Counted from the first letter of the stretch, positions 22,370 through 35,354 are shown. The stretch is 64,000 nt of DNA from Chlorops oryzae (GCA_020466095.1 CM035806.1:136838763-136902762); one strand, 5' to 3'. Notes: generated from the letters alone by a model not told the origin. A program made the numbers and translations.

Positions 22370-22810
22370 GTAATGAGCACCGATAACGTTTTCATGGGTT
22401 CCATCTTTGGAACGGCATAAGATTTCACGAACGTAGTTTCTTGTTTGTTTTTTAATAATGTAATAATGTTTTATTAAAATTTTTAAATGGAACTAAGCAT
22501 TTTCATGCGGTCCTTTCCGTTAATGAATTTTACCATCCCGTTGAATGCGGTTTAATTTTCCTCTTTTTTTCATCGGGGCAAACGACGCTCTTATATTAAT
22601 GCAATCCGATTTTTGTATTTTTAGATACATTCAAGTTAAACCAAATATTCTGACCTTAAGCTCGAAAAAAAAACGTGTAGTATTTCTACAAAGGAAAAAT
22701 TAATTCTAAAGGTCGAACAAAAACGGAATATATTTTCAATAAAAAGATTCTGAACTTTCTCCACTGCCGTTCTTTGTGGGTTTTTTCGAAAAATGTGTAA
22801 AAGGAGCTTA

Positions 22811-23185
22811 TAGCATGTCCTCACTATAGCCCAAATTAAGTTATTTCGGTGTTTTCGTAATTTCAACCTCAAACCCGTCCACATAGTCGTAATTTCGGTA
22901 ATCGTAATTTCATTTGCTTTCCGTTTACAAGATTTCAAATGAACGAAATTTCATTCAAAGTTCCAGGGATGCATTTACAGAGGATTCAAGCAAAATCTAC
23001 TACAAAATCAGGGCTGCATGCGGTTTTATATTAATTTCATGAATAATTTCGGTGAAATGACGACAGTAAAGTAATTTCATTTGACAGGTTCCAGTATGGC
23101 GAAATGACGCAAATTCTGTGTAATTTCAAGCGAAATTACGAAAACTCTGAAATTACTTAATTTGGGCTATAGTGAGGACATGCTA
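22811..23185. mobile_element. TIR element TAGCATGTCCTC, TTA TSD
   Basis: A TIR of at least 38 bp starts TAGCATGTCCTCACTATAGC and is mirrored at the right end. It is flanked by TTA at 22808-22810 and 23186-23188. The interior has GAAATTAC/GTAATTTC repeats. It is non-coding and lies beyond the sgl 3' end. Confidence 0.75.
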
Positions 23186-23325
23186 TTATGCACAAATTGC
23201 GTACTTTGGTTGCCATTAGAATATATAGAAAAGTAATATTCGTTGAAATTCTGGGTATTTAGAGTACAATAAGAACTAGCAATAATAGTACGTAACATAA
23301 GTAGCTATAGCTACATATGCGTATT

Positions 23326-23331
23326 TTTATT
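23326..23331 (-). terminator. Candidate sgl poly(A) signal
   Basis: AATAAA on the minus strand about 310 bp past the sgl stop is the first canonical signal I see there. Confidence 0.4.
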
Positions 23332-23642
23332 TATATTATATTGAATACTAAATGCATAGGTAGATTGTAATACATTATTTCTTGTCGGAACAACGTGCAA
23401 AAGTTGTTGGTAAGATGGTAATGGTGTCTTCGATACGAAGATGAATCGCAGAGCTATCGTTGAAAAATTGCGTGTCGCAACAATTGCATAATAAAACGTA
23501 ACTCGCGTACGCGGATCAGCACTTCTTATAGAAAATTGAGACCGAATCTTCGTTTTTAAACGGCAATCATTTATATCATCTTCGTCCTTACAGTTGCAAT
23601 AAAGACTTTGTCCGCTGTGATAAGCGAAATGGAGTCTAGGTT

Positions 23643-26600
23643 CTACAATTGCGGTTTGTTTCCCCATGAACGCGTAATTCCAGTGCGTAGGTATTTCTTT
23701 CCAATGGTTTGAACATGGAATCCGAGCTGCTGTAGCAGTTCGTGGTCCAAAATTTTTCTTCCATCAAATATATAGGCCGGCTTCATCATTGATTGGTAGA
23801 TCCTTTTATAGTCGAAACTCTGTTTGTATTCATTGGAACAGTAATTAAGTTATGGAAAGGTAGCAAGCAAATGCATTCTAATTTTGATATCTTAAATACA
23901 TACCATAAACTCATCCCATTCGGTGCATACAACGATTGCATGAGTGCCACGTACAGCACTATACGGGTCGCTATGAATTTGGACTGATTTCTTAACATTT
24001 TCTGGCGATTCTGTAACGCATGGATGGGTTAAATCATCAATGATTTGTTCTGGTTCGACTTTAGGATCATATATGTCCAATTTGGCACCCTCTTCAAGCA
24101 GAGTTTTGCATACTGTAATGGCCGGCGTTTCACGTGTATCGCCCGTGTTCTTTTTAAAAGCAAAACCATATATTGTTATACGCTTATCAGAAACGGTATT
24201 GAATAAGCTCTCTATGATCTTCAAAGAGAAGAAAAGAAAAATTTTGAATTTTAAAACCTTACACGCATAAAGTGTGGTGGATTCTTAAATACCTTCTGTG
24301 AAAAACGAGATTTCTGGTACTCGTTCATATCTATAACTTGTTGCCAATAAGCCGCGACTTCTGGCAGATAGAGACCTTCACATATGTAAACTAAATTGAG
24401 AATATCCTTTTGAAAGCAACTCCCACCAAATCCCACGGATGCTTGTAAAAATTTAGATCCAATGCGAGAGTCTAAGCCAATTGCTCGTGCTACCTCTGAG
24501 ACATCAGCGCCAGTTGCCTCGCAAACAGCAGATAAAGAGTTAATACTAGATATTCGTTGGGCTAAAAATGCATTCGCTGCGAGCTTTGAAAGCTCCGAGC
24601 TCCACGTATTGGTTGTTAGTATATTCTCTTTTGGTATCCAATGCTCATAGATCCATGATAGTTTTTCGACGGCCTTATGACCTTCGATAGTTTCTTCCCC
24701 GCCGATCAATACACGATCCGCATTAAGTAAATCTTCAACTGCTGTCCCTTCAGCTAAAAATTCCGGATTCGAGAGTATATCGTAACGGATACCAGGTTTT
24801 TGATTAGCACGCAAAATATGCATAATACTCTCGGCTGCACGCACCGGTACGGTACTTTTCTCCACGACGATTTTATTCGATTGAGCTATCTCGGCGATCA
24901 TCCTTGCTGCGCTCTCCACATATTTCAAGTCGGCAGCACGTCCTTTGACAAAAGTTTGGATATGTGAGTACCGTGAAGAAATGATTTTAATAATACAATT
25001 AAAATTCGAATACCTTTGCCATTGCCAAATGTCTTCGTTGGTGTATTCACCGATATGAATATCAAATCAGCTTCCTTGATGGCAGTTTCAATGTCGTTGG
25101 AAAAGAAGAGATTAACATTGCGGCACTTTTTGACAACTTCGTCTAGTCCAGGCTGTTCATTAAAGAGCAATGCAATGAATTTTAACCGAAAGTACATAAC
25201 TATTTCAAAAATATAACTTAGCGTTGCAAAATCTTTTACCGAAGTGTCAAGAAATTGATAACTCAAGCAGACAAAGAATCGCGTAGGTGAAAACTCTTGT
25301 TTATTAGTTCAATCTATAAAAACATAAATTATTACACACTTCCTTTTACTGCGGAGAAAAAAATTTGTTGGGAAAAACTCCCGGGAAATATTCATTTAGA
25401 ATAGGGTTGTGTATCTTCCAAGAACAACAAAAAGTACTGCTTGTTCCCAATTATGTGACCACTTTTCATTAAACACAAAAGACCACAATAGGAACTGTCT
25501 ACGATGGCAACCCTTTCTATTTAAGAGTAAATTAAGAACGTGAAATTTAACTCAAAATGAAATGTAATTTTCCACTCAAATTGTTGTTACACTCATAAGT
25601 CGTGAAATGTACTCGAACACATTGTAGTAAGAAGAAAAGAGAAACTTAAAAGAAAGATCGAAAGGGCTCAGTTGTTGTCCGAGACCCTAAGCGCTTTGCC
25701 GCACCCGAAACGATCTGTTTTATTTTCAAAGAGTTTAGGCAGTCTTTTATTTCGCTAATTAAAAGGCCAGAGTCTTTTTCAGGAACGATTGATTATAATT
25801 ATCAAAAATTATTTTTTTTATGTGACTATATACCGGTAGTACTAATACCGGCACTAATATTTTAAACAATCAGTAAAATATATATCATCGGCTTAAAGTG
25901 TAAGCCTGCTAGGTCCACTTTTAACCGATTCTGACTTTTCGATGTCATTCGAAAGAAAAAGCACACTGCATCGTCAGGCAAAAAAATCTTTTTTAATTTC
26001 AAATTCTAAATACGGAGAAATTGGTGATGAGTAAAGCTACTAAGTCCATCTGTGGTCAAAGTTCACAGCTAACACCAACAAGTTGTCATACATTTATGTG
26101 TTCTATAACCATATAAAACGTTGCTACCCGGGAAGGAGTGGACATTAAAATTTATCGTTTTGAGCCGTGCACGACTAAAAGACTACTAAAATTTTCATTT
26201 TTCTGGTTACATCTTTATAGCAAGTTATACATGCATGTATGTGAATAACGGCATCAGGAATACTTAATTGCAAAACCTCGTTCGGAGAAAAACAAAAGTT
26301 GTTTTCTGTAAATCAAGAGGACTTCAAATTAAATAATGGAATTTTGTAAAATATTTTTTACGCTTTTCCGCTTTTCACCTTTAAGGAAATGGAATTTTGC
26401 TCATATTTACTGTTATGTAGAAAATATAAGCCATCAAATGTACTTACGAGGTTTTGCGCCGTTTGTCTACCAAATTAATGTATGAAAATGCAAAGAAGTT
26501 TCACACAATATTCAAAACTTTTATTATAAAATAAAGGAAAACTAAATTTAATTAAGGAAACATTAAGTATTAATACAATGTAAAAGTAATTTAAAGAGCA

Positions 26601-29600
26601 TTCCTACGAATGTTGCCAAAAAATGCCGAAAGTGTTTATGTATAAATTTTTTCAAGCTTTGAAGATCGTGTTCTTTATTTTTAATGCCAATGGGTGCTTT
26701 TAATAAACTTTTGGTTAAGTCATTAAAACCACCTATTATATTTGAGTTTCTTTGAGGAAATGAAATACGATCAGAAGCATAGTTTAACTAACATAGTTAA
26801 AAAATTCCAAATTTTTTATATTTTACACCTGTCCTGATAGACTTATAACATTTTTAATTTGAAGTCTTTTTTGTTTTAAATTAAAATGCTTGCGCCACAG
26901 ATAGGGCCACTGGCAGCGGAGGGGCGAAGATTATGCGCTTTTAGTTGAATAGCAAATTTATCGCACCCTTCATACTGGCTGGCCGAGAAAAGAACTGCAA
27001 ATCATTAGAAAGATTTTAAACATTAATTAATTACACTGTGCTAGTTCAAAAAAACCGACAGACGGCTTTCATATCTAGAAATACTAAGTTAAATGCGCTG
27101 AATACAATAGTGATATTGATTTTTTGGGATTGGCTCAGCTAACGGAGATTTTCGCGTTTAAAAGTGAATCCCTAAAGTATGCAAGCATCATTTTGTTTTT
27201 TTACCTAAAACAATTTACGTACTTCGATTTTGGGACACGCTTTTATATTTTACAGGACGGACTAGTGGGAAGGCACAAGGCTATGAATCGAGAGTTCTGA
27301 AGTTCAAACCCCAAAAAAATTGAAACAAAATAATTTTTAAAAAATATTTTGGAGTTTTTCTAAAGTCAGTTTGCCGGATGAACTCCTAACCACCCCAATT
27401 ACTGTTTGTGTCCTGCGTTCACTATATAAAACGGCCATCGAAACGAATTCGAGGAAATCAAGTTTCTCTAAAGCAAAATTACAAGGTCGTTCGATTCGAG
27501 GTGAACTCATAAAAATCTGTCAAAATAAGTTATATTCCTAGCGGTGAATTTCTTGCTTACGGAATCGATGATCCGCAACACACTTTGTAGGCAGTGTAGC
27601 ACACCATCCAATGTTCAAACCTTGTAAAAAACGTCTATATACTTGGCCGTTCAATAGAGTGAATGCCAACTACACCACAGAAAGTAGCTGGGGTGGTGTG
27701 GAATTCATACGGCAAACTGATTTAAGAAAACATCCGAAATATAAAATAAAAAAATTATTTCGCTTTAATTTTTTTGGGTTTTGAACTTCAAAACTCTCGA
27801 TTCCTAATCCTGTGCTTTCCCAATACGCCGTCTTGTTAGATAACATCACAGATCTTAAAGTTTTTTTTTTAGAACAGTCTCTTTAAATTTGACAAATATA
27901 TTTTTAAAAAATCTAGGCAACAATTTTACTTCCCCTAGAAGTAGTGCTTCACTTTTTAATAAATGTGATAGAAATTGTGAATAAGCACTTATAAAATACC
28001 AATTAACGTTGCGATTACAACGAAGTTTTGGACAGGAATGCTACTTAATACAAGTAATTAACGTCATCGTCATTATTCTGTCATAAATATATAGCAACAT
28101 AAACTAAATATTATATATATACTTTTTAATGAAGTTAGTCATAATTTTTAAACCGCGATATCTCAAAAACTAGAGCCAATCTCAAAAAACGGTTGATGGG
28201 ACTGAATTCAGCGCCCCTTAATTATGTTTATAAGATTTGTCTACATGTTGTGGGTAAAAAAATTACAAAATTCAAGCAGAGTGTTATTAAAGTTACTTGA
28301 AACGTGAATTTGGCCTCAATCATAAACGTTGCAATTTCAGTCCAAACATTCGGTTCATTTCTGTTCAAAACATCTGACAAATTCATGCAAATTAAAAATT
28401 GTGTATTTTTTCCTGATTTCCGAGTGTGCGGGCATTCAAATATTTGGTGTGAAAATGTACCAATCGCACCAAAATAACATATCTTGGAATCAATGGCTTT
28501 ATATTGACTGATGCATCATTCGATTGAGAGTAATATAAATTTAGAAAAAATATTAATTCTCATTAGGTTCAAGAGAGATTGAATGATTTTCGAGAAATGC
28601 GAAATTTTGAATTGTGCCGATTTAGTAGCAAGGATGCGATATGTGCGCGAGGCTACGATACGGTCAATTAATTTGAACTGTTTGGGAGTCATACTACATA
28701 CATTAAAACTTGTTTTTTTTTTTTCTATTTGGAATATTTTGCGAAAATGGATGAAGAATTTGAGCCAGTTTCTCTTCCTTTTGATGCCAGCGGTCTTTTA
28801 ATTTGTTGTCTATAATATTTAGCGCTTCTTCAGCTGATAACTCTAGTTTTATGTTTATTCCACCGAGGGTGGTCTCTTTGGCTAATGCATCAGCCCTTTC
28901 ATTGAAATTAATGCCTATGTGAGGCCGGCTCCAAATAAGGGGACGTCCATTAATAACGTCAACAGTTTTTCTCCAAATTTGCAAACCCCCTTCCCCAACC
29001 CACTTAGCTGAGATTTAGTAAGATTTTGTCATTTATTTCTATTATGAAATTTGATGTTGATAATTTCTTTGGCCGTACCTAAGCAGTAGTGATCTCTCCT
29101 TGGGGGGAAGTTCATAAGATAGGCACTAATGGAGGTAGCTGGGAGTCTGTGGAGGTAGTCCAAGAGATCATCTGATGAAAGAGTTCTGAAAAGATGATAT
29201 CTTTTTATTGATGGTTTTAACATAGCGAATAGACGCAGACGTACGACAATATTCAATTTTCGATCTTACAAGTGATTTGTAAAGATTAAGGGCAACACAC
29301 TAGAGCGCTCTTCCCGAAATTATTAAATTTTCCAATGCATTATGATTACAGCCTCTGTAATAGAGTAATGGTGTGACATTGTAATGAAGACGTCGGCAAA
29401 TTGATAGATTGAAGCATCTTGATCAAAAATTTTAGGAAGGCATTTTGCGTAAATATTGAAAAGACACGGCGAAAGACTTGCTATCTTGCAGTAGACCATC
29501 ATAGACTGCAATAGTCGATTCTCCCTCCCAATTCGAGTCTTCTTGGTAATGAGAGTTGATGTTGTTTGAAGTCAATATTTCTTTAAGTCGCGTAATACTC

Positions 29601-32600
29601 ACACAATTATAGGCATTATTAATATCCACCTGTTTTTGGACATTAGGTTAATGATTTTTATGAAATGGGCGATATATGAGGCTGAAATTTGAGTAAAAAG
29701 TGAGGTCTTTGCCTTTTTTGAAGATAGGCACGTGTTCTCCATTCATCACGAATATGGTTCAATAAAAAGGAATTTGTTCGCAATGAGAAAGCTTGTTTAA
29801 CGCAGTGTTAGTGAGAGCTTTTAACATAAAATTGTTTACTCTGTCACCACCTCCCGCAACCTTTTTTTGGATTTCTTGAATAGTGCACATAAGTTTATTT
29901 AAAATAAAAAATCGCTCGCTTGACGGGCTCATACCCGAAAAAACTCCTATGGTGGGGCACTCCATTGTCAGGGCACCAATGAACTGATATTAGGTGGAAA
30001 GTATACACAGCTCAATTACGCTGTCAACAGTCATTAGTTGTCACAGCAAAGAATACATCAAAACTGAATTTGAGGTCGATACGCTCAAATTTGATTGTGT
30101 TCCTAAAAAATATGGCCACTTCGCCATACCGATCAGGTCTAGATTTTTGTATTAATTTATAACTGCATAGATTTTTGTTGGTAGACTTACCCGAGGACTT
30201 GAGGCGCACATTCTATGTGTATGCTATTATAGTTCAAAAAGCAATCAATATCGTAAATATTGGCATTAAGTGATTGGCAATTGCAGTGAAAAATCTTCAT
30301 GTCGATTTTTATCTAAATTACTGTTATCAATAACTAGAATGTCGTTTTTGATAGCAGCAAGATCAACTTGACTTTTAATTTGCATGAGTTTGCTTTTAGC
30401 AGTTGGTCATTAATTTTTGAGGACACTTTTTCTAACATTTTATATATTCCTTACAACTGTTCATACAATGAGACAAAGAATCGTTTACACTAACAAAATT
30501 TTTTTTTTCAATTTTTATACAAAATTTTTATAGTTTCTTTAAACAATTGCTATTATTCGGAAATTGGATTTTTTTATTTTATAATTTTTTTTTTTTTAAT
30601 TTCGGGCAAAGACTTTCGCAACACTTCAAAAGAACATTCATAATGGTAAAATTAATAGTTTTTAAGATATAATCAAAAAAGTAGCTTCACTTCGACTAAA
30701 ATAACGCGTTTCTTGCACAAAGCAATTTGTAAAGATGCATGCTAGGCTTGCAATGCCTACATACCATAAATGCTCTTAACATACATCAATCCGTTTGAGT
30801 GTGCCCCTCAGTTAGATATTTTTGAAAAATATTTCTACAATTGTGCGATCGGTTTCATTTGCGATTGAACCGTAGCGCTGCATACTCGAAGGCTTGAATT
30901 TGTTATCTTTGCTTGCATGATATTCAATTTTTCAAAAGTAAGAATTATTTTTTAATAACTCTCTGCCTTTTAAAAAAAAAGCTCGTTAATATTACATTTT
31001 TATGTTTCGTCTGGAACAGCTACGTTGCCATTTTTTACGCGTATAAATTGTAGTTAATACTCATTGTGCTATAATGATTATAATATTCTGTAACGATGAA
31101 ACCTGTTAGTTATTTTACAGCCCTCCCTCGAGTCCAAACGTTCTGTAACGAACGTCTCAAAACGAATTTTTCCCATGTAGTCATGCCAGTAACTTAAAAT
31201 CTTTGTGAGCCGAAACGAGGTCTCAGTCTCTCCAATGTCTCTCACGAAAATGAATATATTTATATCTCGAATCGGTATCATCTAATAGATATTGGTTTGT
31301 ATGTTGAAATGTTGAAGAGGAAAAACTATTTGGGGTCGGTCATAGGGGCGTCCTGGAGCTAGTTAGGATGGTGGGGGAAAAATATATACAAACATAATTT
31401 TGTATGGGAGCCCCCTTAAGGAGGGTAGTTAGGGGTAGGTATGTTTAGAGAAAATGTTGGGGTGGTAAAATTATGGGGATCGGTCATAAATTTCACTACC
31501 CTTGGGGCACCCTGGGGCCAGTTAGGTCGGTGGGGGGAAATGTTAAAGAACATTTTTTTTATGGGAACAGGTATGTTCGGAGAAAATGTTGAAGAGGAAA
31601 AATTAATGTGGGTCGGTCATACATTCGATTCTACTTGGGGCACCCTGGGGCTAGTTAGGAAGATGGGCGCAAAATTTAGAAAAAAAAGTTGATGTATGGG
31701 AAACCCCTTAAGGAGGGAAGTTATAGGGCAAGTATGCTCGGAGAAAATGTTGGGAGTAAAAAATTAATGGTAGTCAGCCACACATTTGACTACTCTAGCA
31801 GTCAATCAGTGTCAGTTATGCAGCTTTTAGTGGATTTTTTCTCCGTAACACCTATCTTTCACCCCGATGAGGAGCCATTTGTCCCCACTCCCTTCCTCAT
31901 TTTTTGGCTCATGCATTTTTTTTTATCAAACCGCACAAAATAACGGGTTCTAGCGTATTGAAATCGAAAAGTCGTTCACTATAGCACCCCTAATATACAT
32001 ATATCGCATTCTTGCTACTAAATCGGCACAATTCAAAATTTCACATTTCTCGAAAATCATTCAATCTCTCTTGAAACTAAGGAGAATTAATATTTTTTCT
32101 AATTTTATATTACTCTTAATCGAATGCTGCATCAGTCAAAACAAACGTTAATTTTGTAGGTGTTGGGCTTCTTATAGAAAAATGCAATCGAACATAAAAA
32201 AATTGATTAAAAAAATTTTGAGTTGTGCCGATTTATTAGCAAGGGTGCGATATACATAATATGTAATATGTATTTATTTATAATTTAACTCATTTTAAAA
32301 GTTCCGAAAAATGGTCATTAAAAATCCGTACATTGCCATATAAAGAACATTAATAATTCTAGTTTTTCGTCATCAAATTTTAATGCGTGAATAACAATGT
32401 AAATAACGAAGGAAGCTGTCTTCAGTAAGCAACTTAAACAATTCTTTTTTCGCACACTAAGCAATGTCAATTGTAATTCGTGTCAACTCACTTTTTCCCC
32501 AAAACATTTCTGTTTGTTTAATTTTGTTTTTATCTTTAGGAGAGTATCGGTCAAATGCATTTGTCACACCATTTTTAATGGTCCAAAATGGAATTTTGGA

Positions 32601-35194
32601 TATTTTCAATAATATCGTCGATTCAGGGTTTGTAGTAAAGTTTTTTTTTTTTTTTATCGAAAAGGTTGATCAAACTGTTTTCAGGACCCGTTAAAAAATT
32701 ACAAAAATTAACTCCTGGAAAATAAATGAAAAAAATGTTGTCTGAAAAATCTCACACTTTTTCGGTTCTTTCAATCTTTTCAGTTTCAAGGGAATTCTCT
32801 AATTTTATTTTGTTTTGATGGAATTTTAAATTTATCTTATTTTCAAATTTTTTTAATAGCTTCGGAAACTCTACGAAACGATAAATTTGTCACTGAACTG
32901 TAAAAATTTATATGAAAATTTCTTATAGGAAAAGTTACAAAGGCATTTTCAAAGCTGCATGAATCCCAATAATATTTTCGAAAACGTGAAAAAATTTCAC
33001 ATTCCAAAAACTTCTTACACCCACCGCTCATAAGGAATCTGATTGAAAGATACCGTATGGACTAAAATATTTATAAATATTCTCGAACTATATATTTCTA
33101 CCATATGTACTGCAAAAAACTTATTATTGTTTGTTAAAGTCTTTCAAGTTCAAGTTGCGTACAGCCTACGTTACAACTTCAACTTGCATGAATTGTGACG
33201 AGTGTTTCTAACACTAGCTTACAATATTTAGGATATTTCCTAATAATTTCGGCATCGCCGAAATACATTTATTTTAACTAATTCGGGAGTGGTGATCACG
33301 TAAATGGCATCCATTTGTTTTGCCAAAGAATAGTTAAGATGTCTGTAGTTCAAAAACTTAGGCATCGATATGTCATTTTAGAGGGTAGATCTTTGGACTT
33401 TGATTTTATATATACGATCGAATATACACGAATATCATGACCAGAGTGAATAATTGCTTGTTTTTGCATACGTCATACTATTTTTGCATATTTTAGTAGT
33501 GCGAGCTACTTTTACTTTTTTTTTGCATATTTTAGCAGTGCGAGCTATTTTCTTGCCAAAAACTATTTTTTGTGCATATTTCCAATATTTTTGGTTAATT
33601 GTACTATTTTAAATGCTTTTTCCTACCTAATTTCCGAAAAAATCAACAATGTTGCGTTTTTTCAGCTGATTTTATTTCTGCTTTATTGCTTTCCTTTGTC
33701 AATGACTCTTTTAAGGGCTGTGTCCAATGCTGGCGTATACGTTCGATCGCGTATTTACGTTTGAGTGTGTTTTAAAATTTTGCCCCCTTACCTCTTCAGA
33801 CGTTGAACGATATTTTTCATTGTATAAAAACCTTTTAAGCAAGAAGCGCCAACATTTTTTGTTTGAAAATGTAAAAGTCATATATCGTCGGTTTAAAGCG
33901 TAAACCTGCTAAGTCCACTTTTAACCGATTCCGACTTTTCGATGTCATTCGAAAGAAAAAAGGACACTGCATCGTCTGGCAAAAAAATCTTTTTTAATTT
34001 CAAATTCTAAATACGGAGAAATTGGTGATGAGTAAAACTGCTAAGTCCAACTGTGGTCAAAGTTCACAGCTAACACCAACAAGTGACTCCAAGTAGACTT
34101 TGTATGGTGCACAGAATCGAATTTAGAAGAGACTTCATATAGGAACAAAATAAACCATCCAAAATTTGGGTCTCCTTCTCTACTTTGAATTCTTGAAAAA
34201 AGTGTTTTTTATTTAAACTGTAAAGTTTTGAAATTGTTAGTTAGCAGGTTTACACTTTAAGCCGACGATATTTTAATAAGTCCACTGAATAAAAAATAAA
34301 TTTTAACTGCATATTTTTTGGACTATTTTCCTTGTTTTTTCGAGCTTTTTATAGCGCTTATTTTTGGGTTTTTTCGGGCTTTTTTTACTCACTCTGATCA
34401 TGACGATCTGTTTTTACTTAGTTTTCCATCTCTCATTAGAAAATAGAGATATATGTAAGGTCTCGATATGGAATGATTGAGTAGAAAAGCTGTGGAAATA
34501 GTTTTTAGGGTACATGAAACTTCGAAAATTGTTAATTTTTCACCAATTCGGTTCTTGTGGAATGCCGGTTAATGTTACCTCTACTGCTAGGGTTTCTTTG
34601 AAATATCAGATTTTAGGCACCTAGGGCATTTTAAAAAGTCTGAAAAGCGGGCATGACGAAAGGGCCGTTTTATAATAATGCCACTTTAACTTATAATTTA
34701 CAAGAAAATTGAACAGATGCCGGTATGAGATTGTTTTATGTTCATGAAAAATTTCCTGAGTACTTTGTCATAGTCTGCTTCGTCATCGTACTATTTTACC
34801 AAATATGTTGAATCATACATGTACAGCTATCCATTTATTTTATTGCGTGGATCACACTACACACCCTTAACGGTTTCATTCAAATTTTTTTTTTTTTTTT
34901 TTTTTGCATGATTCAGTTAATTCACCTAATGAGCGAAACTGGTTTCTTTCGAAATTACATTTTGTTAAATTCTATCCTTGGGGCAGTAACTTTTCGTTGA
35001 CCAGCGATAAAACGGGCGCCATATTCAATTTAAATATTACATACCTCATAGATAGGCAGCTTATCTGAATTCCATTGGGATATCCGCTCTATGCTTTTAT
35101 CGACAACGGTAACTGTTACATCCGGACACTTGAGCGCCATGACGGAACATGTTGGACCACCGACGTAGCCAGCCCCAATGCAACAAACCTTCAT
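23643..35194 (-). CDS. sgl: UDP-glucose 6-dehydrogenase (sugarless), five exons
   Basis: The exons are 35045-35194, 25014-25152, 24293-24942, 23904-24218 and 23643-23819. All joins are GT/AG and in phase, giving 476 codons, the length I recall for Drosophila Sgl. The enzyme oxidises UDP-glucose to UDP-glucuronate with two NAD+, supplying glycosaminoglycan synthesis. The N-terminal Rossmann motif is GAGYVGG (residues 7-13). Further landmarks are [22 protein letters not shown], the catalytic Cys in [10 protein letters not shown] (about residue 272), and the C-terminal NAD/UDP domain with [13 protein letters not shown] and FDGRK. I start at the ATG at 35194; the frame stays open upstream but has no ATG. 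Intron 1 (25153-35044, 9.9 kb) is filled with transposon relics. A DRE octamer lies 161 bp upstream. Confidence 0.97.
25883..26090. mobile_element. TATCGTCGG-family MITE, truncated copy
   Basis: TATCATCGGCTTAAAGTGTA and the following 200 bp are nearly identical to 33883-34083. The right half and right TIR are missing. It lies in sgl intron 1. Confidence 0.65.
26091..27262. other. sgl intron 1, unresolved A/T-rich part
   Basis: Nothing identifiable: no exon, RNA gene or clear terminal repeats. Isolated short A/T runs and one GC-richer patch at about 26890-26960 occur. Confidence 0.4.
27263..27836. mobile_element. Inverted-repeat element with tRNA-like sequence in both arms
   Basis: Arms of about 150 bp are mirrored (27263-27415 and about 27690-27836). 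Each contains a tRNA-like stretch: TAGTGGGAAGG, then ATCGAGAGTT, then a B box GTTCAAACC (27302) in the left arm, and the equivalent GTTCAAAAC on the minus strand in the right arm. The A-to-B spacing is short (39 bp) and the A box is weak. The central part (ACACACTTTGTAGGCAGTG) resembles 55500-55700. Confidence 0.5.
28450..28645. mobile_element. TATCGCACC-family MITE, 5'-truncated copy
   Basis: TATTGACTGATGCA through GATTTAGTAGCAAGG and GCGATAT matches the right half of the element at 50138-50394 base for base over long stretches. The left terminus is missing. Confidence 0.6.
28703..30305 (-). pseudogene. Non-LTR retrotransposon relic with EN, RT and RNase H pieces
   Basis: Reading leftwards on the minus strand, an endonuclease start ([18 protein letters not shown], about 30303) is followed by [20 protein letters not shown] (30024-30209). 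Next come an RT N-part ([19 protein letters not shown]) and RT palm fragments ([20 protein letters not shown]...IYQFADVF, a degraded FADD box). Last is an RNase H end ([18 protein letters not shown]). The order matches ORF2 of I/Loa-type elements, compressed by deletions and with many stops and frameshifts. It lies in sgl intron 1, in the same orientation as sgl. Confidence 0.75.
30306..31310. other. sgl intron 1, mostly unresolved
   Basis: The left edge may continue into ORF1 of the non-LTR relic: the minus strand reads [18 protein letters not shown] near 30430. Otherwise it is A/T-rich with poly(T) runs and no recognisable feature. Confidence 0.35.
31311..31800 (+). repeat. Degenerate tandem repeat, about 130-160 bp, four copies
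   Basis: The units start at about 31311, 31456, 31588 and 31749, each with AGAAAATGTTG..., GGGTCGGTCATA, GGGGCACCCTGGGGCTAGTT and TATGGGA...CCCCTTAAGGAGGG. The G/C-rich blocks stand out from the A/T-rich intron. The open frames here are a by-product of the repeat. Confidence 0.65.
32002..32252. mobile_element. TATCGCACC-family MITE
   Basis: The left end TATCGCATTCTTGCTACTAA and right end ...GCAAGGGTGCGATA are inverted repeats of about 30 bp including ATCGGCACAA. It is related to 50138-50394 and 28450-28645. The flanks TACATA at both sides may be a TSD. Confidence 0.7.
32856..32977. mobile_element. TAGTGGGA-family MITE, third copy
   Basis: AGCTTCGGAAACT...AATTTATATGAAAATTTC...AAGCTGCATGAATCCCA follows the order of the copies at 15095 and 21083. 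The left terminus is eroded. Confidence 0.6.
32978..33882. other. sgl intron 1, no feature identified
   Basis: An A/T-rich stretch with a short direct repeat 'TTTTGCATATTTTAG(T/C)AGTGCGAGCTA' at about 33485 and 33524. No exon or TIR element could be delimited. Confidence 0.35.
33883..34270. mobile_element. TATCGTCGG-family MITE, complete copy
   Basis: The TIR TATCGTCGGTTTAAAGCGTA is mirrored as TACACTTTAAGCCGACGATA, about 30 bp including AACCTGCTAA. The left half matches 25883-26090. Its termini are shared with 54141-54393 and begin like the 1.6-kb element at 57506. Confidence 0.8.
34271..35044. other. sgl intron 1 proximal part, degraded family-1-like sequence
   Basis: CTGCTAGGGTTTCTTTG, AAAGCGGGCATGACGAAAGGG and similar pieces resemble mutated family-1 repeat blocks. 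Nothing else is identified before the exon 1 donor at 35044. Confidence 0.35.
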
Positions 35195-35354
35195 GGTTGC
35201 ACTTTTTAATTCAGAACAGAAAACAGCAACCACGTCTCCAAACTGAAATTGAAGATGCGCTGCAGGCCGAGGAAATTGCTTGTAATGTGTTGACGTAGCC
35301 TGAAAGCAAGTGATGGCACTATCGACAGTGAGACTCTTTCAAAATGTTTTCTGC

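Noticed and set aside
31441..31943. Plus-strand ORFs with Gly/Trp-rich text
   Set aside because: They arise from the GC-rich tandem repeat in the sgl intron.
35195..35233. Upstream extension of sgl
   Set aside because: The frame is open but has no ATG, and the family protein starts at [13 protein letters not shown].
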